From JALZHR01 sp036388475 (lineage in GTDB: Bacteria; Acidobacteriota; Blastocatellia; Pyrinomonadales; Pyrinomonadaceae): a stretch of DNA of 64,000 bases. The notes beneath the pieces are model-generated. The model ran no database searches, was not told where the DNA came from, and was given only the letters and a program-made list of their open reading frames with translations. Position 1 is the stretch's first letter. Each line of letters begins with the position of its first letter. This document shows, one piece after another, positions 42,994 to 51,932 of the stretch. The stretch is from contig DASVRT010000038.1 in assembly GCA_036388475.1 (NCBI GenBank), positions 15,405-79,404 on the forward strand, given 5' to 3'. The translations under genes were made by a program, and so were the position numbers.

Positions 42994-43381
42994 ATAAATC
43001 TTTAAGCCTAAAATGTTCTGAAAGTTTATTACAGATTTAAAACCTTTACTATAGAAAATTTCCGCAAGACGGCTGATTTTACAAAATTTTACAAAAGCAT
43101 AAAGATACGCGCGCCGCCAGCCGGCAAGCTTTAGAAAAGTATCGCGGAAGATAAAATATTTTTATTAAAACTCATATAAGAAATTTTATTGACAATCAAA
43201 TTATATATAAGTGACAATAATGCGTATCTGCTTTACAAACAATTGACTGTTTATTTACGAGCGCGCTGATTCAGGCTCTCCGATTTCCGAAAATTTCGTA
43301 TCGACCCGTTCCCGTTTATTCTTTGGCGGGCGGCGCGAGAGTCGATTATAAGGAGCGTGCGCGTGCACGAAGGAAGAAATT
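42994..43381. other. AT-rich divergent intergenic region
   Basis: 388 bp with no credible open frame. The minus-strand side could extend the CHRD fragment in frame, but the residues are not protein-like. TTGACA at 43189-43194, followed by AT-rich TATATAAG, is a possible sigma-70-type promoter for the GHL10 gene, though spacing to a -10 box is poor. GAAGGAAGAAATT precedes the ATG at 43382 as ribosome binding site. Confidence 0.35.
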
Positions 43382-45700
43382 ATGAAAAAACAAAGACTTC
43401 TCGGAATTAAATTTTACCGGGCGTTCGCCGTTCTATTAACGCTGCTGTTCGCAATGGTTTGGATGCCGGCGGCGCTGAAAGCTCAGACCCGAACCGAGTA
43501 TCGCGCCTTCTGGGTCGATACTTTCAATACTTTGCTCAATAATCACAATGACGTCGTCACGGTCGTCAACAACGCAAAGGCGGCGAAAGCCAACGCCTTG
43601 TTCGTCCAGGTGCGGCGGCGCGGCGACTCGTGGTATTTGAATTCGCTCGAACCTTTGGGCGACAGGACGCCGATTCAACCCGGCTTCGACCCGTTGCAGG
43701 ACATAATCAACGAGGCGCACGCGGGCGGCATCGAAGTTCACGCTTTCGTCATTATGAGCGCCGTCTGGGGACGCGCGCCGAATCTTTTTCCGCCCGAAAA
43801 TCCGAATCACGTTTTCAATCTGCACGGCGGCTTCAACCCGGCGACGAACACGATTACGCCGGGACCGGACAACTGGCTGACGCGGACGCTGCTGCCCGAT
43901 AGCAGCGCGTCGCAGATTACCTATCAGGGACATCGTTTCGGCAGCGATTTCTGGGTCGATTTCGGGCATCCCGCCGCCGCCGAATATACGGTTAACGTCA
44001 TCAACCATCTGGTCACGAACTATGACATCGACGGGCTGCATCTCGACCGCATCCGGTATCCCGAAATCAACATCACCGGGCAGACGCCTTCGACCGGAAC
44101 GAACGTCGGTTACAATTCGACGAGCATCGAGCGTTTTCAGCGTTACTACAATATCCCAATCGGTTCGACGCCGCCCGCGGCGAATAATCCGCAGTGGAAC
44201 CAGTGGCGGCGCGACCAGGTGACGAATGTCGTGCGCCGCGTTTATTTAAACGCGCTCGCCATCAAGCCGAATTTAAAAATTTCCGCCGCGCTTATCGCTT
44301 TCGGCGGGATGGGTTCGACGGAAGCTTCGTGGAATTCCGCCGAAGCTTACTGGCGCGTTTACCAGGATTGGCGCGCGTGGACGCAGGAAGGCATTATCGA
44401 CATCGCCATCCCGATGGTTTACAAGGCGGAACACACCGCTACAGTCCGCCCGCAATACGACCAGTGGGACGCGTGGCTGCGCGGACATCTCTATAACCGC
44501 GCCGGAATGATGGGACAGGGCGCGGCAAACAACGCCGTCGAAGGCACGCTTCGACAAACGCGCCGGACGCTTTTGCCCGCTTCCGGCACGAACAATCTGA
44601 GCGGAATTATTTTCTTTTCGATGGCGACATCCAACATCGCCGTAGCCAATAACCCGTTTGCGATTCCCTCGCCAATCACGACGCCCGCGCGTCCTTTCGC
44701 CGAATTTGCGTCCGGCTTAACGACGGGCAAATCGGTCAACGGCGCGACTTTATACGAGCCTGCCGGGCTGACGCCGATTTTCAGCGATGCGGCGCAAATT
44801 CCCGTTTTCCCGTGGAAAGCTGCGCCGACGCTCGGGCACATTAAAGGCGAAGCGCGTCGAGCCGACAATACGCCGCTCGACACCGGCGCAGTGACCATCA
44901 AAAATCTCGACGATAATACGACGCGCACGGCGGCGACCGACGGCGGCGGATTTTACGGCGGCGTTGATTTGACACCGGGACGCTATCTGGTCAAAGCGGT
45001 GCTTGGTCAGGACGTGCTTTATTCGTGCGTCGCCAATGTCACGCCCGGCTCGGTCACGACGGCTGATTTAGGCGCGGAAACGGTCGCGCCGGTCACGACG
45101 GCTTCGCTCGCGCCTGCCGCGCCGAACGGCTCGAACGGCTGGTATACGACGGACGTCACGCTCAGTCTCGCGGCGACCGACAATTGTTCGGGCGTCGAAA
45201 GAACGGAATATTCAACCGACGGCGGAGCAAACTGGCAGCCTTATGCGGGCAGTATTTTCATCAACCGGGAAGGAACGACGACGATTTTGTATCGCTCAAG
45301 CGACCGCGCGGGCAATGTCGAAGCCAACGGCAGCACGATTGTCAATATCGACAAAACCGCGCCGACATTTCAGCTTGAAGCAACGCCGACGCGCATCTTT
45401 CCGCCGAACGGAAAACCGGCGACGGTTAAATTAACCGGCAGCGCCTCCGATACGACTTCCGGTCTCGCGCAGGTCAGTTACACGGTGACGGACGAATACG
45501 GAACGCCGCTGACCGTTCCGACGCGCGCGCTGGGCGGCAATTCGGCAAACTGGATAGACAATCTGATTATCGAAGCCAGCCGCCACGGGGATGATTCGGA
45601 CGGTCGCTTATACCGCGTCACGGCGACTGTCACCGACGCAGCCGGTAATACGACCACGGCATCGGTTGACATCATCGTGCTGCACGACCGGCGACCGTAG
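43382..45700 (+). CDS. GHL10-family glycosyl hydrolase with C-terminal Ig-like domains
   Basis: 772 aa with a signal peptide (VLLTLLFAMVWMPAALKAQ). Residues about 35-440 are a GHL10 (family 10-like, DUF187-related) TIM barrel: TEYRAFWVDTFNTLLNNHND, ALFVQVRRRGDSWYLNSLEP, EVHAFVIMSAVWGR, YDIDGLHLDRIRYPEI and IDIAIPMVYKAE. After a carboxypeptidase-like beta domain (GHIKGEARRADNTPLDTGA) come two Ig-like/bacterial surface modules (YSTDGGANWQPYAGSIFINR; TSGLAQVSYTVTDEYGTPL). It is exported and probably cleaves an extracellular polysaccharide, with the substrate unknown. It may act on the organism's own envelope glycan (inference). Confidence 0.85.
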   Translation: MKKQRLLGIKFYRAFAVLLTLLFAMVWMPAALKAQTRTEYRAFWVDTFNTLLNNHNDVVTVVNNAKAAKANALFVQVRRRGDSWYLNSLEPLGDRTPIQPGFDPLQDIINEAHAGGIEVHAFVIMSAVWGRAPNLFPPENPNHVFNLHGGFNPATNTITPGPDNWLTRTLLPDSSASQITYQGHRFGSDFWVDFGHPAAAEYTVNVINHLVTNYDIDGLHLDRIRYPEINITGQTPSTGTNVGYNSTSIERFQRYYNIPIGSTPPAANNPQWNQWRRDQVTNVVRRVYLNALAIKPNLKISAALIAFGGMGSTEASWNSAEAYWRVYQDWRAWTQEGIIDIAIPMVYKAEHTATVRPQYDQWDAWLRGHLYNRAGMMGQGAANNAVEGTLRQTRRTLLPASGTNNLSGIIFFSMATSNIAVANNPFAIPSPITTPARPFAEFASGLTTGKSVNGATLYEPAGLTPIFSDAAQIPVFPWKAAPTLGHIKGEARRADNTPLDTGAVTIKNLDDNTTRTAATDGGGFYGGVDLTPGRYLVKAVLGQDVLYSCVANVTPGSVTTADLGAETVAPVTTASLAPAAPNGSNGWYTTDVTLSLAATDNCSGVERTEYSTDGGANWQPYAGSIFINREGTTTILYRSSDRAGNVEANGSTIVNIDKTAPTFQLEATPTRIFPPNGKPATVKLTGSASDTTSGLAQVSYTVTDEYGTPLTVPTRALGGNSANWIDNLIIEASRHGDDSDGRLYRVTATVTDAAGNTTTASVDIIVLHDRRP

Positions 45701-45716
45701 CCGAATTTCTCGGAAC

Positions 45717-45756
45717 AAAGGAGATGAATTAATACTAAAACTAATTCATCTCCTTT
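45717..45756. terminator. Bidirectional terminator
   Basis: AAAGGAGATGAATTA (45717-45731) pairs perfectly with TAATTCATCTCCTTT (45742-45756) around a 10-bp loop, between the convergent GHL10 and pgl genes. Confidence 0.85.
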
Positions 45757-45803
45757 ATTGCTTTTAAATTACGGCTTTACAAAAACATTGGGCGCATACG
45801 CTC

Positions 45804-46544
45804 TTATAAAGTCTCAATCAAACCCGCCGCCTCTTTATCTAAAAACCAGCGGCAGTTTCCGTTTTCCGGTTTGATTAAGCTTGAAGGCAAATCAATTGTC
45901 TCAGCCGAAAGAACTTTTTTTATCATCGCGGCTTTCTTTGCGCCGGTCACTAAAAACAAAATATTTTTTGCCGAGTTAATGGCGCGAAACGTCAGCGTCA
46001 GCCGATTCGCGTTTAGTTTTTCGACGAAGTTTGCCGTCACGAGTTTTTCCGTTTCGCTTAACGCCTCTGTCCGGGGAAACAGCGAAGCCGTGTGCCCGTC
46101 CTCGCCGATGCCGAGCAGAATCAAATCGAAACGCGCGTTTTTGCCCAGAGTTTTTCTGATAGTTTCTTCATATTCAAACGCGGCTTTTTCCGCCTCGATT
46201 TCGCCGCGCAGGCGAAAAACATTTTCCGCTGGAAGCGGAACGCGAGAAAGCAGAGCCGCATTCGCCATTCGATAATTGCTTTCCGCGTCCTCAGGCGCAA
46301 CGCAGCGTTCGTCGCCGAAAAAAACGAGCGTTTTTGTCCAATCAATCCTGTTTTTAAATTCGCCGGAAGCGAGGAGTTTATAAAGCGCTTCGGGCGTCGA
46401 GCCGCCAGCCAGCGCGATTGAAAATTTATCTTTTGCCTGCAAAGTTTCCGCAGCGATTTTGACAATTAATCGCGCGGCGGCTTCGTTGAGCGCCGCGCCA
46501 TTCGGAAAAATTTCAACTTCGCAGTTTTTTGTCGAGGCTTTCAT
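45804..46544 (-). CDS. pgl: 6-phosphogluconolactonase
   Basis: 246 aa from the ATG at 46544. The longer frame to 46583 adds thirteen residues outside the family. It hydrolyses 6-phosphogluconolactone in the oxidative pentose phosphate pathway. SIALAGGSTPEALYKLLASG, VFFGDERCVAPEDAESNYRM, LILLGIGEDGHTASLFP and FLVTGAKKAAMIKKVL are the DevB/SOL-family motifs. The length is standard. zwf and gnd are not nearby. The upstream gap to xth is a 7-bp repeat. Confidence 0.9.
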   Translation of the reverse strand: MKASTKNCEVEIFPNGAALNEAAARLIVKIAAETLQAKDKFSIALAGGSTPEALYKLLASGEFKNRIDWTKTLVFFGDERCVAPEDAESNYRMANAALLSRVPLPAENVFRLRGEIEAEKAAFEYEETIRKTLGKNARFDLILLGIGEDGHTASLFPRTEALSETEKLVTANFVEKLNANRLTLTFRAINSAKNILFLVTGAKKAAMIKKVLSAETIDLPSSLIKPENGNCRWFLDKEAAGLIETL

Positions 46545-46581
46545 AAAACTAAAATTTTGAATCGCGATTTTCTGAAATTTC

Positions 46582-46620
46582 AAATCTTAAATCTCAAATC
46601 TCAAATCTCAAATCTCAAAT
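46582..46620. repeat. Heptamer tandem repeat (AAATCTC type)
   Basis: Six near-identical 7-bp words (CAAATCT, TAAATCT, then CAAATCT three times, and CAAATTC). The last ones overlap the end of xth, whose final codons GAG-ATT-TGA on the minus strand are part of the repeat. Confidence 0.85.
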
Positions 46621-47378
46621 TCCGCCACGACCGGCGCGTGGTCTGACGGGCGTTCCGCGCCGCGCGGTTTTCGGTCAATCCAGCAAGCCGTGCATTTTTC
46701 CGCCAGGCTGCGCGAAGTCCAGATGTGGTCGATGCGCAAGCCCTGATTTTTGAAAAACGCGCCTTCGCGGTAATTCCACCACGAATAAAGTTTTTCGTCG
46801 CCGTTCAGCTGGCGGAAAACATCGACCAAGCCCCACTGTTTGACGTGATGAATCGCCGCGCGCTCCGGCTTGGAAAAATGCAGCTTGCCTTCCCAGAAAC
46901 CGACGTTCCAGACATCGCGTTCATCGGGCGCGACGTTAAAATCGCCGCACAATAAAACGTCGGAATCTTTCCGGCAGGTTTCATCGAAAAAACGACGCAG
47001 CCGTTGCAGCCAATCCAATTTAAAAGTGAATTTGTCCGTCCAAAGCTCCGTCCCGTTGGGAATGTATGTGTTGACGATGCGCACGCCGTTGACGGTCGCG
47101 GCAATCAGGCGTTTCGGCGCGTCCTCAGCGTCGTCAGGAAAATTCATCTGCACGTCTTCGAACTCGAAAGGCGACAGAATCGCCACGCCGTTGTAGGATT
47201 TCTGACCGAGAAAAATCGAATTGTAACCGGCTTCGAGAAAGACGGCGGCGGGAAATTTGTCGTCCGTGCATTTGGTTTCCTGCAAACACAAGGCGTCGGG
47301 CTTATGTTTTTCGAGCCAGTTCAAAACCTGTTCGAGACGAATGTTGATGGAATTTACATTCCAGGTTGCGATTTTCAT
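46608..47378 (-). CDS. xth: Exodeoxyribonuclease III
   Basis: 256 aa from the ATG at 47378, which overlaps the upstream peptidase stop (ATGA). It is an AP endonuclease/3'-exonuclease of base-excision repair. MKIATWNVNSINIRLEQVLN is the first catalytic strand, ALCLQETKCTDDKFP has the metal Glu, and LLCGDFNVAPDERDV holds the Asp-Asn pair. LRIDHIWTSRSLAEKC and PSDHAPVVAEFEI carry the catalytic Asp-His. The final residues and stop are supplied by a heptamer repeat. Confidence 0.92.
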   Translation of the reverse strand: MKIATWNVNSINIRLEQVLNWLEKHKPDALCLQETKCTDDKFPAAVFLEAGYNSIFLGQKSYNGVAILSPFEFEDVQMNFPDDAEDAPKRLIAATVNGVRIVNTYIPNGTELWTDKFTFKLDWLQRLRRFFDETCRKDSDVLLCGDFNVAPDERDVWNVGFWEGKLHFSKPERAAIHHVKQWGLVDVFRQLNGDEKLYSWWNYREGAFFKNQGLRIDHIWTSRSLAEKCTACWIDRKPRGAERPSDHAPVVAEFEI

Positions 47379-48511
47379 AACATTAAACAAGCGATAAGCG
47401 CCGCGCGTCGGGCGACATCGGAAATCAAAATATGTTCGCCTAAAGTGTGCGCGCCGTCGCCCGTGACGCCCAAACCGTCAAGCACCGGAACGCCGAGCGC
47501 GGCGACAAAATTTCCGTCCGACGCGCCGCCGACCTGCGTTTCGCCGAACTCGTAATTCATCTCGAAGGCGATTTTTCGAGCTTTTTCGTAAAGCTCGATT
47601 ATATCGTCGCTTCGTTCGAGCGGCGGGCGATTCAAGCCGCCTTCGATTTCGATAGAGACGCGATTGTCGAAGGATTCGAGCGTTTGAATTTCGCCCAAAA
47701 TTCTTTCCGCTTCGCTCAACGCGCTAAAACGCACGTCGACTTCCATCTCGGCAAATTCGGGAATGACATTGGAAGTCGTGCCGCCCTTTATCGTGCAGAC
47801 ATTGACGGTCGTGCCTTTTTCCGGCGCGTTTAAGGCTTGCAGCTTTTGAATTTGTTTCGACAATTCCAGAATCGCCGACGCGCCCTTTTCCGGCTCTAGC
47901 CCGGCGTGCGCGGGAATGCCGCGCGCTTTAACGTTTAACCAAGCCGTGCCTTTGCGCCCGGTTTTCGCTTTCCCCTTTGCCGACGGCTCGCCGACCAGAC
48001 AAAACGCGGAATTTGCCGCCTCGGCTTCGACCAGCGCGCGTCCCGTCCGGCTGCCGACTTCTTCGTCGCAGGAAAGCAGAATCGTGATTGGAAGCGCAGG
48101 CTTCAAATTCAATTCGGAAAAAGCGCGGCAGATTTCCAGAATCAAAACGCAGTTCGCCTTCATATCGAAAACGCCGCAGCCGTAAAATCTGTCGTCTTCG
48201 ATGCGCGTCGGATTTTTTTGGAAGCTTCCGCGCGGGTGAACCGTGTCGGTGTGACCGAGCAGCAAAACCGGCTTTTCGACCGGATTTTCAAAGGCGCGAA
48301 GGACGAGATGCTCGCCGCAGCCTTCGCGAAAAATTCGCTCGATGCGGGAAATGCAGGCGATATTTTCGCTTTCCCCGACCAAATAATCGACGGCGCGGCG
48401 ACTGCCTTCGACGTCAAAGGAAGGCGATTCGATTTCGACGAAACGATGAATCGAATCCAGAATATCGCGCTCTCGGCTTTGAAAAAATTCGAGCAGTTTT
48501 TGTGCGTTCAT
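47375..48511 (-). CDS. M20-family metallopeptidase (glutamate carboxypeptidase-like)
   Basis: 378 aa. It is a zinc peptidase related to carboxypeptidase G2/ArgE/DapE. LLLGHTDTVHPRG gives the first zinc His-x-Asp. YGCGVFDMKANCVLILEICR has the bridging Asp. LLSCDEEVGSRTGRALVEAE has the catalytic Glu-Glu. RFSALSEAERIL is in the dimer domain, and GGASDGNFVA with GDGAHTLGEHI give the last ligand His. No signal peptide. It overlaps xth by 4 bp (ATGA) and starts 6 bp after the stop of the secreted-protein gene. The exact substrate is unknown. Confidence 0.85.
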   Translation of the reverse strand: MNAQKLLEFFQSRERDILDSIHRFVEIESPSFDVEGSRRAVDYLVGESENIACISRIERIFREGCGEHLVLRAFENPVEKPVLLLGHTDTVHPRGSFQKNPTRIEDDRFYGCGVFDMKANCVLILEICRAFSELNLKPALPITILLSCDEEVGSRTGRALVEAEAANSAFCLVGEPSAKGKAKTGRKGTAWLNVKARGIPAHAGLEPEKGASAILELSKQIQKLQALNAPEKGTTVNVCTIKGGTTSNVIPEFAEMEVDVRFSALSEAERILGEIQTLESFDNRVSIEIEGGLNRPPLERSDDIIELYEKARKIAFEMNYEFGETQVGGASDGNFVAALGVPVLDGLGVTGDGAHTLGEHILISDVARRAALIACLML

Positions 48512-48517
48512 GCGGAT

Positions 48518-48868
48518 TTAGAAAGTCGCGTCCTTAATGTCGTTTTTCTGCGCGTATTTTTCGGCTTCTTTCCGGTTTTTGAAAACGCGCACGACATCGT
48601 ATTCAAACATCTCGAATTTGCCGCCGACGCCGACCGCCAGCAGCGGGCGCGCGACCATTCCGCGATTTTCCGGGCAGAGATTCAGCAGCGCGATACGCTT
48701 TTTGACGTTTTTATCCGCCCTCTGCGCGACCGGATACGAAACGACGCGAATGACCCGGCAGTTCGGCGGATTGACGACATTTGTTTTTTCCTGCGCTTGA
48801 GCCTGCGCCGAAAAACCGAACAAAATCAGCACGGCGAGCGTCGCAAAGAAAGCGAATTTATTTTTCAT
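48518..48868 (-). CDS. Small secreted protein of unknown function
   Basis: 116 aa with a signal peptide (MKNKFAFFATLAVLILFGFSAQAQAQ). The mature part of about 90 aa has two Cys (NCRVIRVVSY and LLNLCPENRG) and a beta-hairpin-like FEMFEYDVVRVFKNRKEAEK. No family was recognised. Its ATG overlaps the stop of the upstream S1/P1 nuclease by 4 bp, and its stop is 6 bp before the M20 peptidase, so it is within a tight minus-strand operon. Confidence 0.6.
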   Translation of the reverse strand: MKNKFAFFATLAVLILFGFSAQAQAQEKTNVVNPPNCRVIRVVSYPVAQRADKNVKKRIALLNLCPENRGMVARPLLAVGVGGKFEMFEYDVVRVFKNRKEAEKYAQKNDIKDATF

Positions 48869-49824
48869 AATTTAGAATTTGACTGACCGAAAACCTGATT
48901 CAGCAGCGCGCCCATCCGGTAGCCCGCCAGCGCCAGCTGCCGCTGCGAAACCTGAAAAGCGTTTTTCTTATAACGCGCCGTCGGCGTTTGATAGCGAACG
49001 AGGGCGGGCGAAAAGACTTCGGTCATCGCCAGCCGAAAGCTTTCTTTCTGCCAATCGTCGTATTTTCCGATATTCAGCTGATTCGACATCTTCGCCGCCC
49101 GGTATTTTTTCGTTATTTCGCGCGCGATTTCCGGAATAAAATCCGTGTCGCACGCGTCGCCGCGGGGCGTGTTGCGGACGATTATCGAATCCCAGAACCA
49201 GTGCAGATTTTCCTGCCGGTTGCGCGGCGTGTCTTTCGGCGTCAGCAGAAATAAATTTCCGCCCTGGTCGCCTTTCGGCTCAAGCTCGGTGAGGCGCGCC
49301 GAGGTGTGCAGAGGCTGATGCAAATCGCCGATTAAATGCATAATCCACGCCAGCGCAATCGCCTTTTCGGCGTCCGGCGCGGAATCGTCGCGCAAAACCT
49401 TATCGAATTCAATCAATTTCTCGACCGCCTTGCCGCCGTCCTCGCTCGGATTCGGCAAAATCCTGATTTGACCGTTTTCGACGCGCCAGAAAGTATCGGA
49501 ATAATGCCAGTTTCCCTTGTGATACTTGCCGTAGCGAACTTTAAAATCGCGGTCGCGCACGATGTCCGCCCAAGTCGCCGCAATCATAAAATGCTCCATC
49601 TGCCGCACCGCCGGCGAACGGGCGTCGCCCATAAAAAATGCGCCTAAATGCGAATCTTCGGGCGCGTTCTGCAAAATTTTCGAAACGCGCTCGCGCGCCG
49701 GCGGCGTCAATTGCTGCCACGCGATATAAGCGGTCGTTTTATGCCCGACATCATCCCAAGCCAGGGCGGAAAGCGGGAAAGTCAAACAAATCAAAAACAA
49801 AATCCCGGCGAATTTTTTTAACAT
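48865..49824 (-). CDS. S1/P1-family nuclease (zinc-dependent)
   Basis: 319 aa. The signal peptide ends ...LSALA, leaving Trp23 as the new N-terminus. In this family (S1, P1, phospholipase C fold) that Trp binds zinc. WDDVGHKTTAYIAWQQL, ATWADIVRDRDF, KGNWHYSDTFWRVEN, MHLIGDLHQPLHTSARLTEL, KGDQGGNLF and NLHWFWDSII supply the His and Asp ligands of the three-zinc centre. It probably degrades extracellular or periplasmic single-stranded nucleic acid. It heads the operon with the small secreted protein, M20 peptidase and xth. Confidence 0.9.
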   Translation of the reverse strand: MLKKFAGILFLICLTFPLSALAWDDVGHKTTAYIAWQQLTPPARERVSKILQNAPEDSHLGAFFMGDARSPAVRQMEHFMIAATWADIVRDRDFKVRYGKYHKGNWHYSDTFWRVENGQIRILPNPSEDGGKAVEKLIEFDKVLRDDSAPDAEKAIALAWIMHLIGDLHQPLHTSARLTELEPKGDQGGNLFLLTPKDTPRNRQENLHWFWDSIIVRNTPRGDACDTDFIPEIAREITKKYRAAKMSNQLNIGKYDDWQKESFRLAMTEVFSPALVRYQTPTARYKKNAFQVSQRQLALAGYRMGALLNQVFGQSNSKL

Positions 49825-50060
49825 TTTCTGGTTTCTCCTGAATCGTCTGGGAAGATTTTAGCGAAGTTATGGAATTAGAAAAAGCCGCAGCGCCGGTTTT
49901 CTTTTCCGCACGGCGGTTTGCAGAGATTTGCCGGGCGTTCGCCGGAGGCAAATTTTATTTGAAATAATTCCTCAAATAAACAGCAAAAACCTTTGTCAGA
50001 AGCGTCTAATAAACAGTTCGCCGCGAGAAAGCGAGCGAGGTAACAAGGAGTGAAATTATA

Positions 50061-50330
50061 ATGCAGGCAATTTTAGAACAAAATTATATCGCCGACACGC
50101 TGATTAATCGCACCAGCGATGCTTTCGGCGGCAAAATCGGAATCGTAGCAAAAATTTTCGGATGCTGGCACAAGGAATTGAGCCGCCCGTTTGCGGATAA
50201 AAACAAATCGTACCGCGCCTGTCTGCACTGCGGCGCGCGCAAAAGATTCGACGCCGAAACATTAAAAACTTTCGGACCGTTTTACTATCCCCCAGCAATA
50301 TCGCCGGTCAACAATGGGCGATTTAACTAA
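50061..50330 (+). CDS. Small CxxC protein of unknown function
   Basis: 89 aa. AACAAGGAG lies 11 bp before the ATG. The core reads KIFGCWHKELSRPFADKNKS, then YRACLHCGARKRFDAETLKT and FGPFYYPP. One CxxC (CLHCG) plus an earlier Cys-Trp-His could bind a zinc ion. I recall similar short proteins in Blastocatellia genomes (not checked). No signal peptide or membrane segment. It is isolated, between a divergent nuclease gene and a palindromic terminator. Confidence 0.65.
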   Translation: MQAILEQNYIADTLINRTSDAFGGKIGIVAKIFGCWHKELSRPFADKNKSYRACLHCGARKRFDAETLKTFGPFYYPPAISPVNNGRFN

Positions 50331-50425
50331 ACCTAGCCATCTTTCCTTCCTAAAATTATACCTACCCGGCGCGGCGCAAATGCCGCGCATTTTTTTGGAA
50401 TTAAGAAAGATAGTAAGTACCCGAC

Positions 50426-50461
50426 AAAAGCCTTCGCTTTAAATTTAAAGCGAAGGCTTTT
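50426..50461. terminator. Bidirectional terminator, perfect palindrome
   Basis: AAAAGCCTTCGCTTTAAA (50426-50443) is followed directly by its reverse complement, ending GGCTTTT at 50461. It serves the (+) CxxC gene and the opposing DUF1501 gene. Confidence 0.85.
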
Positions 50462-50489
50462 TCTAATTTCCCGTTTTACCTTTTGGAGA

Positions 50490-51755
50490 TTAACCGAGAA
50501 AACCTCTGAATTTTTTCGCGTTTGCCTGGTAATTCGGAAAGACTTTATCCAGATTTTTATTGCCGAGATGCCTGGCGGAGACTTCGGCGAAGACGTCGCG
50601 GAAATCGGTCGTCACGGCGAGGTCGCGTCCTTCGTTGAGCTGGTCGGGTTTTAAGCCTTTCCAGTCGCCGTAGACTTTTCCGCCTTTGACCGAGTTTCCG
50701 AGAACGAACATCGCGTTGCCGTGCCCGTGGTCGGTGCCGTTCGTGCCGTTCTGACGGGCGGTTCTGCCGAATTCCGACATCGTTAAAATCACGACGTCGT
50801 CCATTCGCTGACCTAAATCCGTCGCCAGCGCGGCGATGCTGGCGCCGAAATCGCGGAGCAGGTTGGCGAGCTGACCGCGCGCGCCGCCTTCGTTGGCGTG
50901 CGTGTCCCAGTTGAGTCCGGGCGTATCGGTGAAGGCGATTTCCAAACCGACGTTTGCCTTAATCAATTGCGCGATTTGGCGGAGCGAGCGAGCGAACGGC
51001 GTGTTCGGATAAACCGCGCCGTTTTCCGGTTTGAACTGCGCCGGATTTGCCTGTTTCAGAAAATTGACGGCTTCGAAAGTTTCTTTTCCGGTTTCGCCCA
51101 AGCCGTCTTTCGAGTTTTCCTGCCAGATGCCTTCAAAGCCGCCCGCCACCGATTGCGTGTAAACGCCGGCTTTGATGGAAAAATCCGCGAGATTCGTCAG
51201 CGCGACGGTCGGCGCGCGACCGATAAGCGAGCGCGGAATCTGGGTCGTCATCGAAACGGCGCGAAACGGCGAATCTTTATCGCTTTTGTTCGTCTGCAAA
51301 ACGCGGTTCAGCCAGCCGTCGCGCGTGGATTTGACGCCCGGCGTGCCGGATTCCATATAATCCTGCGCGTCGAAATGCGAGCGCGTGTTGTCGGGCGAGC
51401 CGACCGAATGAAGGACGGCAAGCTGTTTGTTTTTCCAGAAAGCTTCCAGCGGTTTGAGCGACGGGTGAAGACCGAAATAGCCGTCCAGATTTATCGCGCC
51501 TTCCGGCTTATGCGGACTTTGAATGGCGATGCTGCGGCGCAGCTCGTAATAATTATCTTCGCCGTAAGGCACGACCATATTCAGCCCGTCAACCGCGCCG
51601 CGCTGAAAAATCGTTATCAGGATTTTCTTTTTGCCTTTCGCGTCGGCGAGCGTCTGCGCGTCGGCAAATTGGCGCAGAAAATTCGGCGCCGCCGACATCA
51701 GACCGAAACTGGCGAGAGCGATTCCGCTCGATTTTAAAAAATATCTTCTATCCAT
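50490..51755 (-). CDS. DUF1501 protein, Tat-exported
   Basis: 421 aa. MDRRYFLKSSGIALASFGLM is a twin-arginine-type signal. The DUF1501 sulfatase/alkaline-phosphatase-like fold shows FQRGAVDGLNMVVPYGEDNY, LHSVGSPDNTRSHFDAQDYM, WDTHANEGG, VVILTMSEFGRTARQNG and DHGHGNAMFVLG (His ligands). DUF1501 and DUF1800 proteins usually form a pair. Here the DUF1800 gene lies 1.2 kb away on the same strand with an opposed gene in between. The function is not known. Confidence 0.88.
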   Translation of the reverse strand: MDRRYFLKSSGIALASFGLMSAAPNFLRQFADAQTLADAKGKKKILITIFQRGAVDGLNMVVPYGEDNYYELRRSIAIQSPHKPEGAINLDGYFGLHPSLKPLEAFWKNKQLAVLHSVGSPDNTRSHFDAQDYMESGTPGVKSTRDGWLNRVLQTNKSDKDSPFRAVSMTTQIPRSLIGRAPTVALTNLADFSIKAGVYTQSVAGGFEGIWQENSKDGLGETGKETFEAVNFLKQANPAQFKPENGAVYPNTPFARSLRQIAQLIKANVGLEIAFTDTPGLNWDTHANEGGARGQLANLLRDFGASIAALATDLGQRMDDVVILTMSEFGRTARQNGTNGTDHGHGNAMFVLGNSVKGGKVYGDWKGLKPDQLNEGRDLAVTTDFRDVFAEVSARHLGNKNLDKVFPNYQANAKKFRGFLG

Positions 51756-51856
51756 AATTACAGCTCTTGAAAGTGTTCGGGATTTTCCGAAAGAAATCCG
51801 TTTGGCTGTTTATTTAGACGCGCAAAAATTTCGTTTGGTCACTTTTATTTTCGAAA

Positions 51857-51884
51857 TTGACCTTTGACCTTTGACCTTTGACCT
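51857..51884. repeat. Heptamer tandem repeat (TTGACCT)
   Basis: Four exact copies of TTGACCT (51857-51863, 51864-51870, 51871-51877, 51878-51884) and a fifth divergent TTGATTT, 50 bp upstream of a 2OG oxygenase gene. Confidence 0.85.
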
Positions 51885-51932
51885 TTGATTTTCGGATAAT
51901 TCTCTCGAACTTTATTTTCGTTGGTTGATTTT

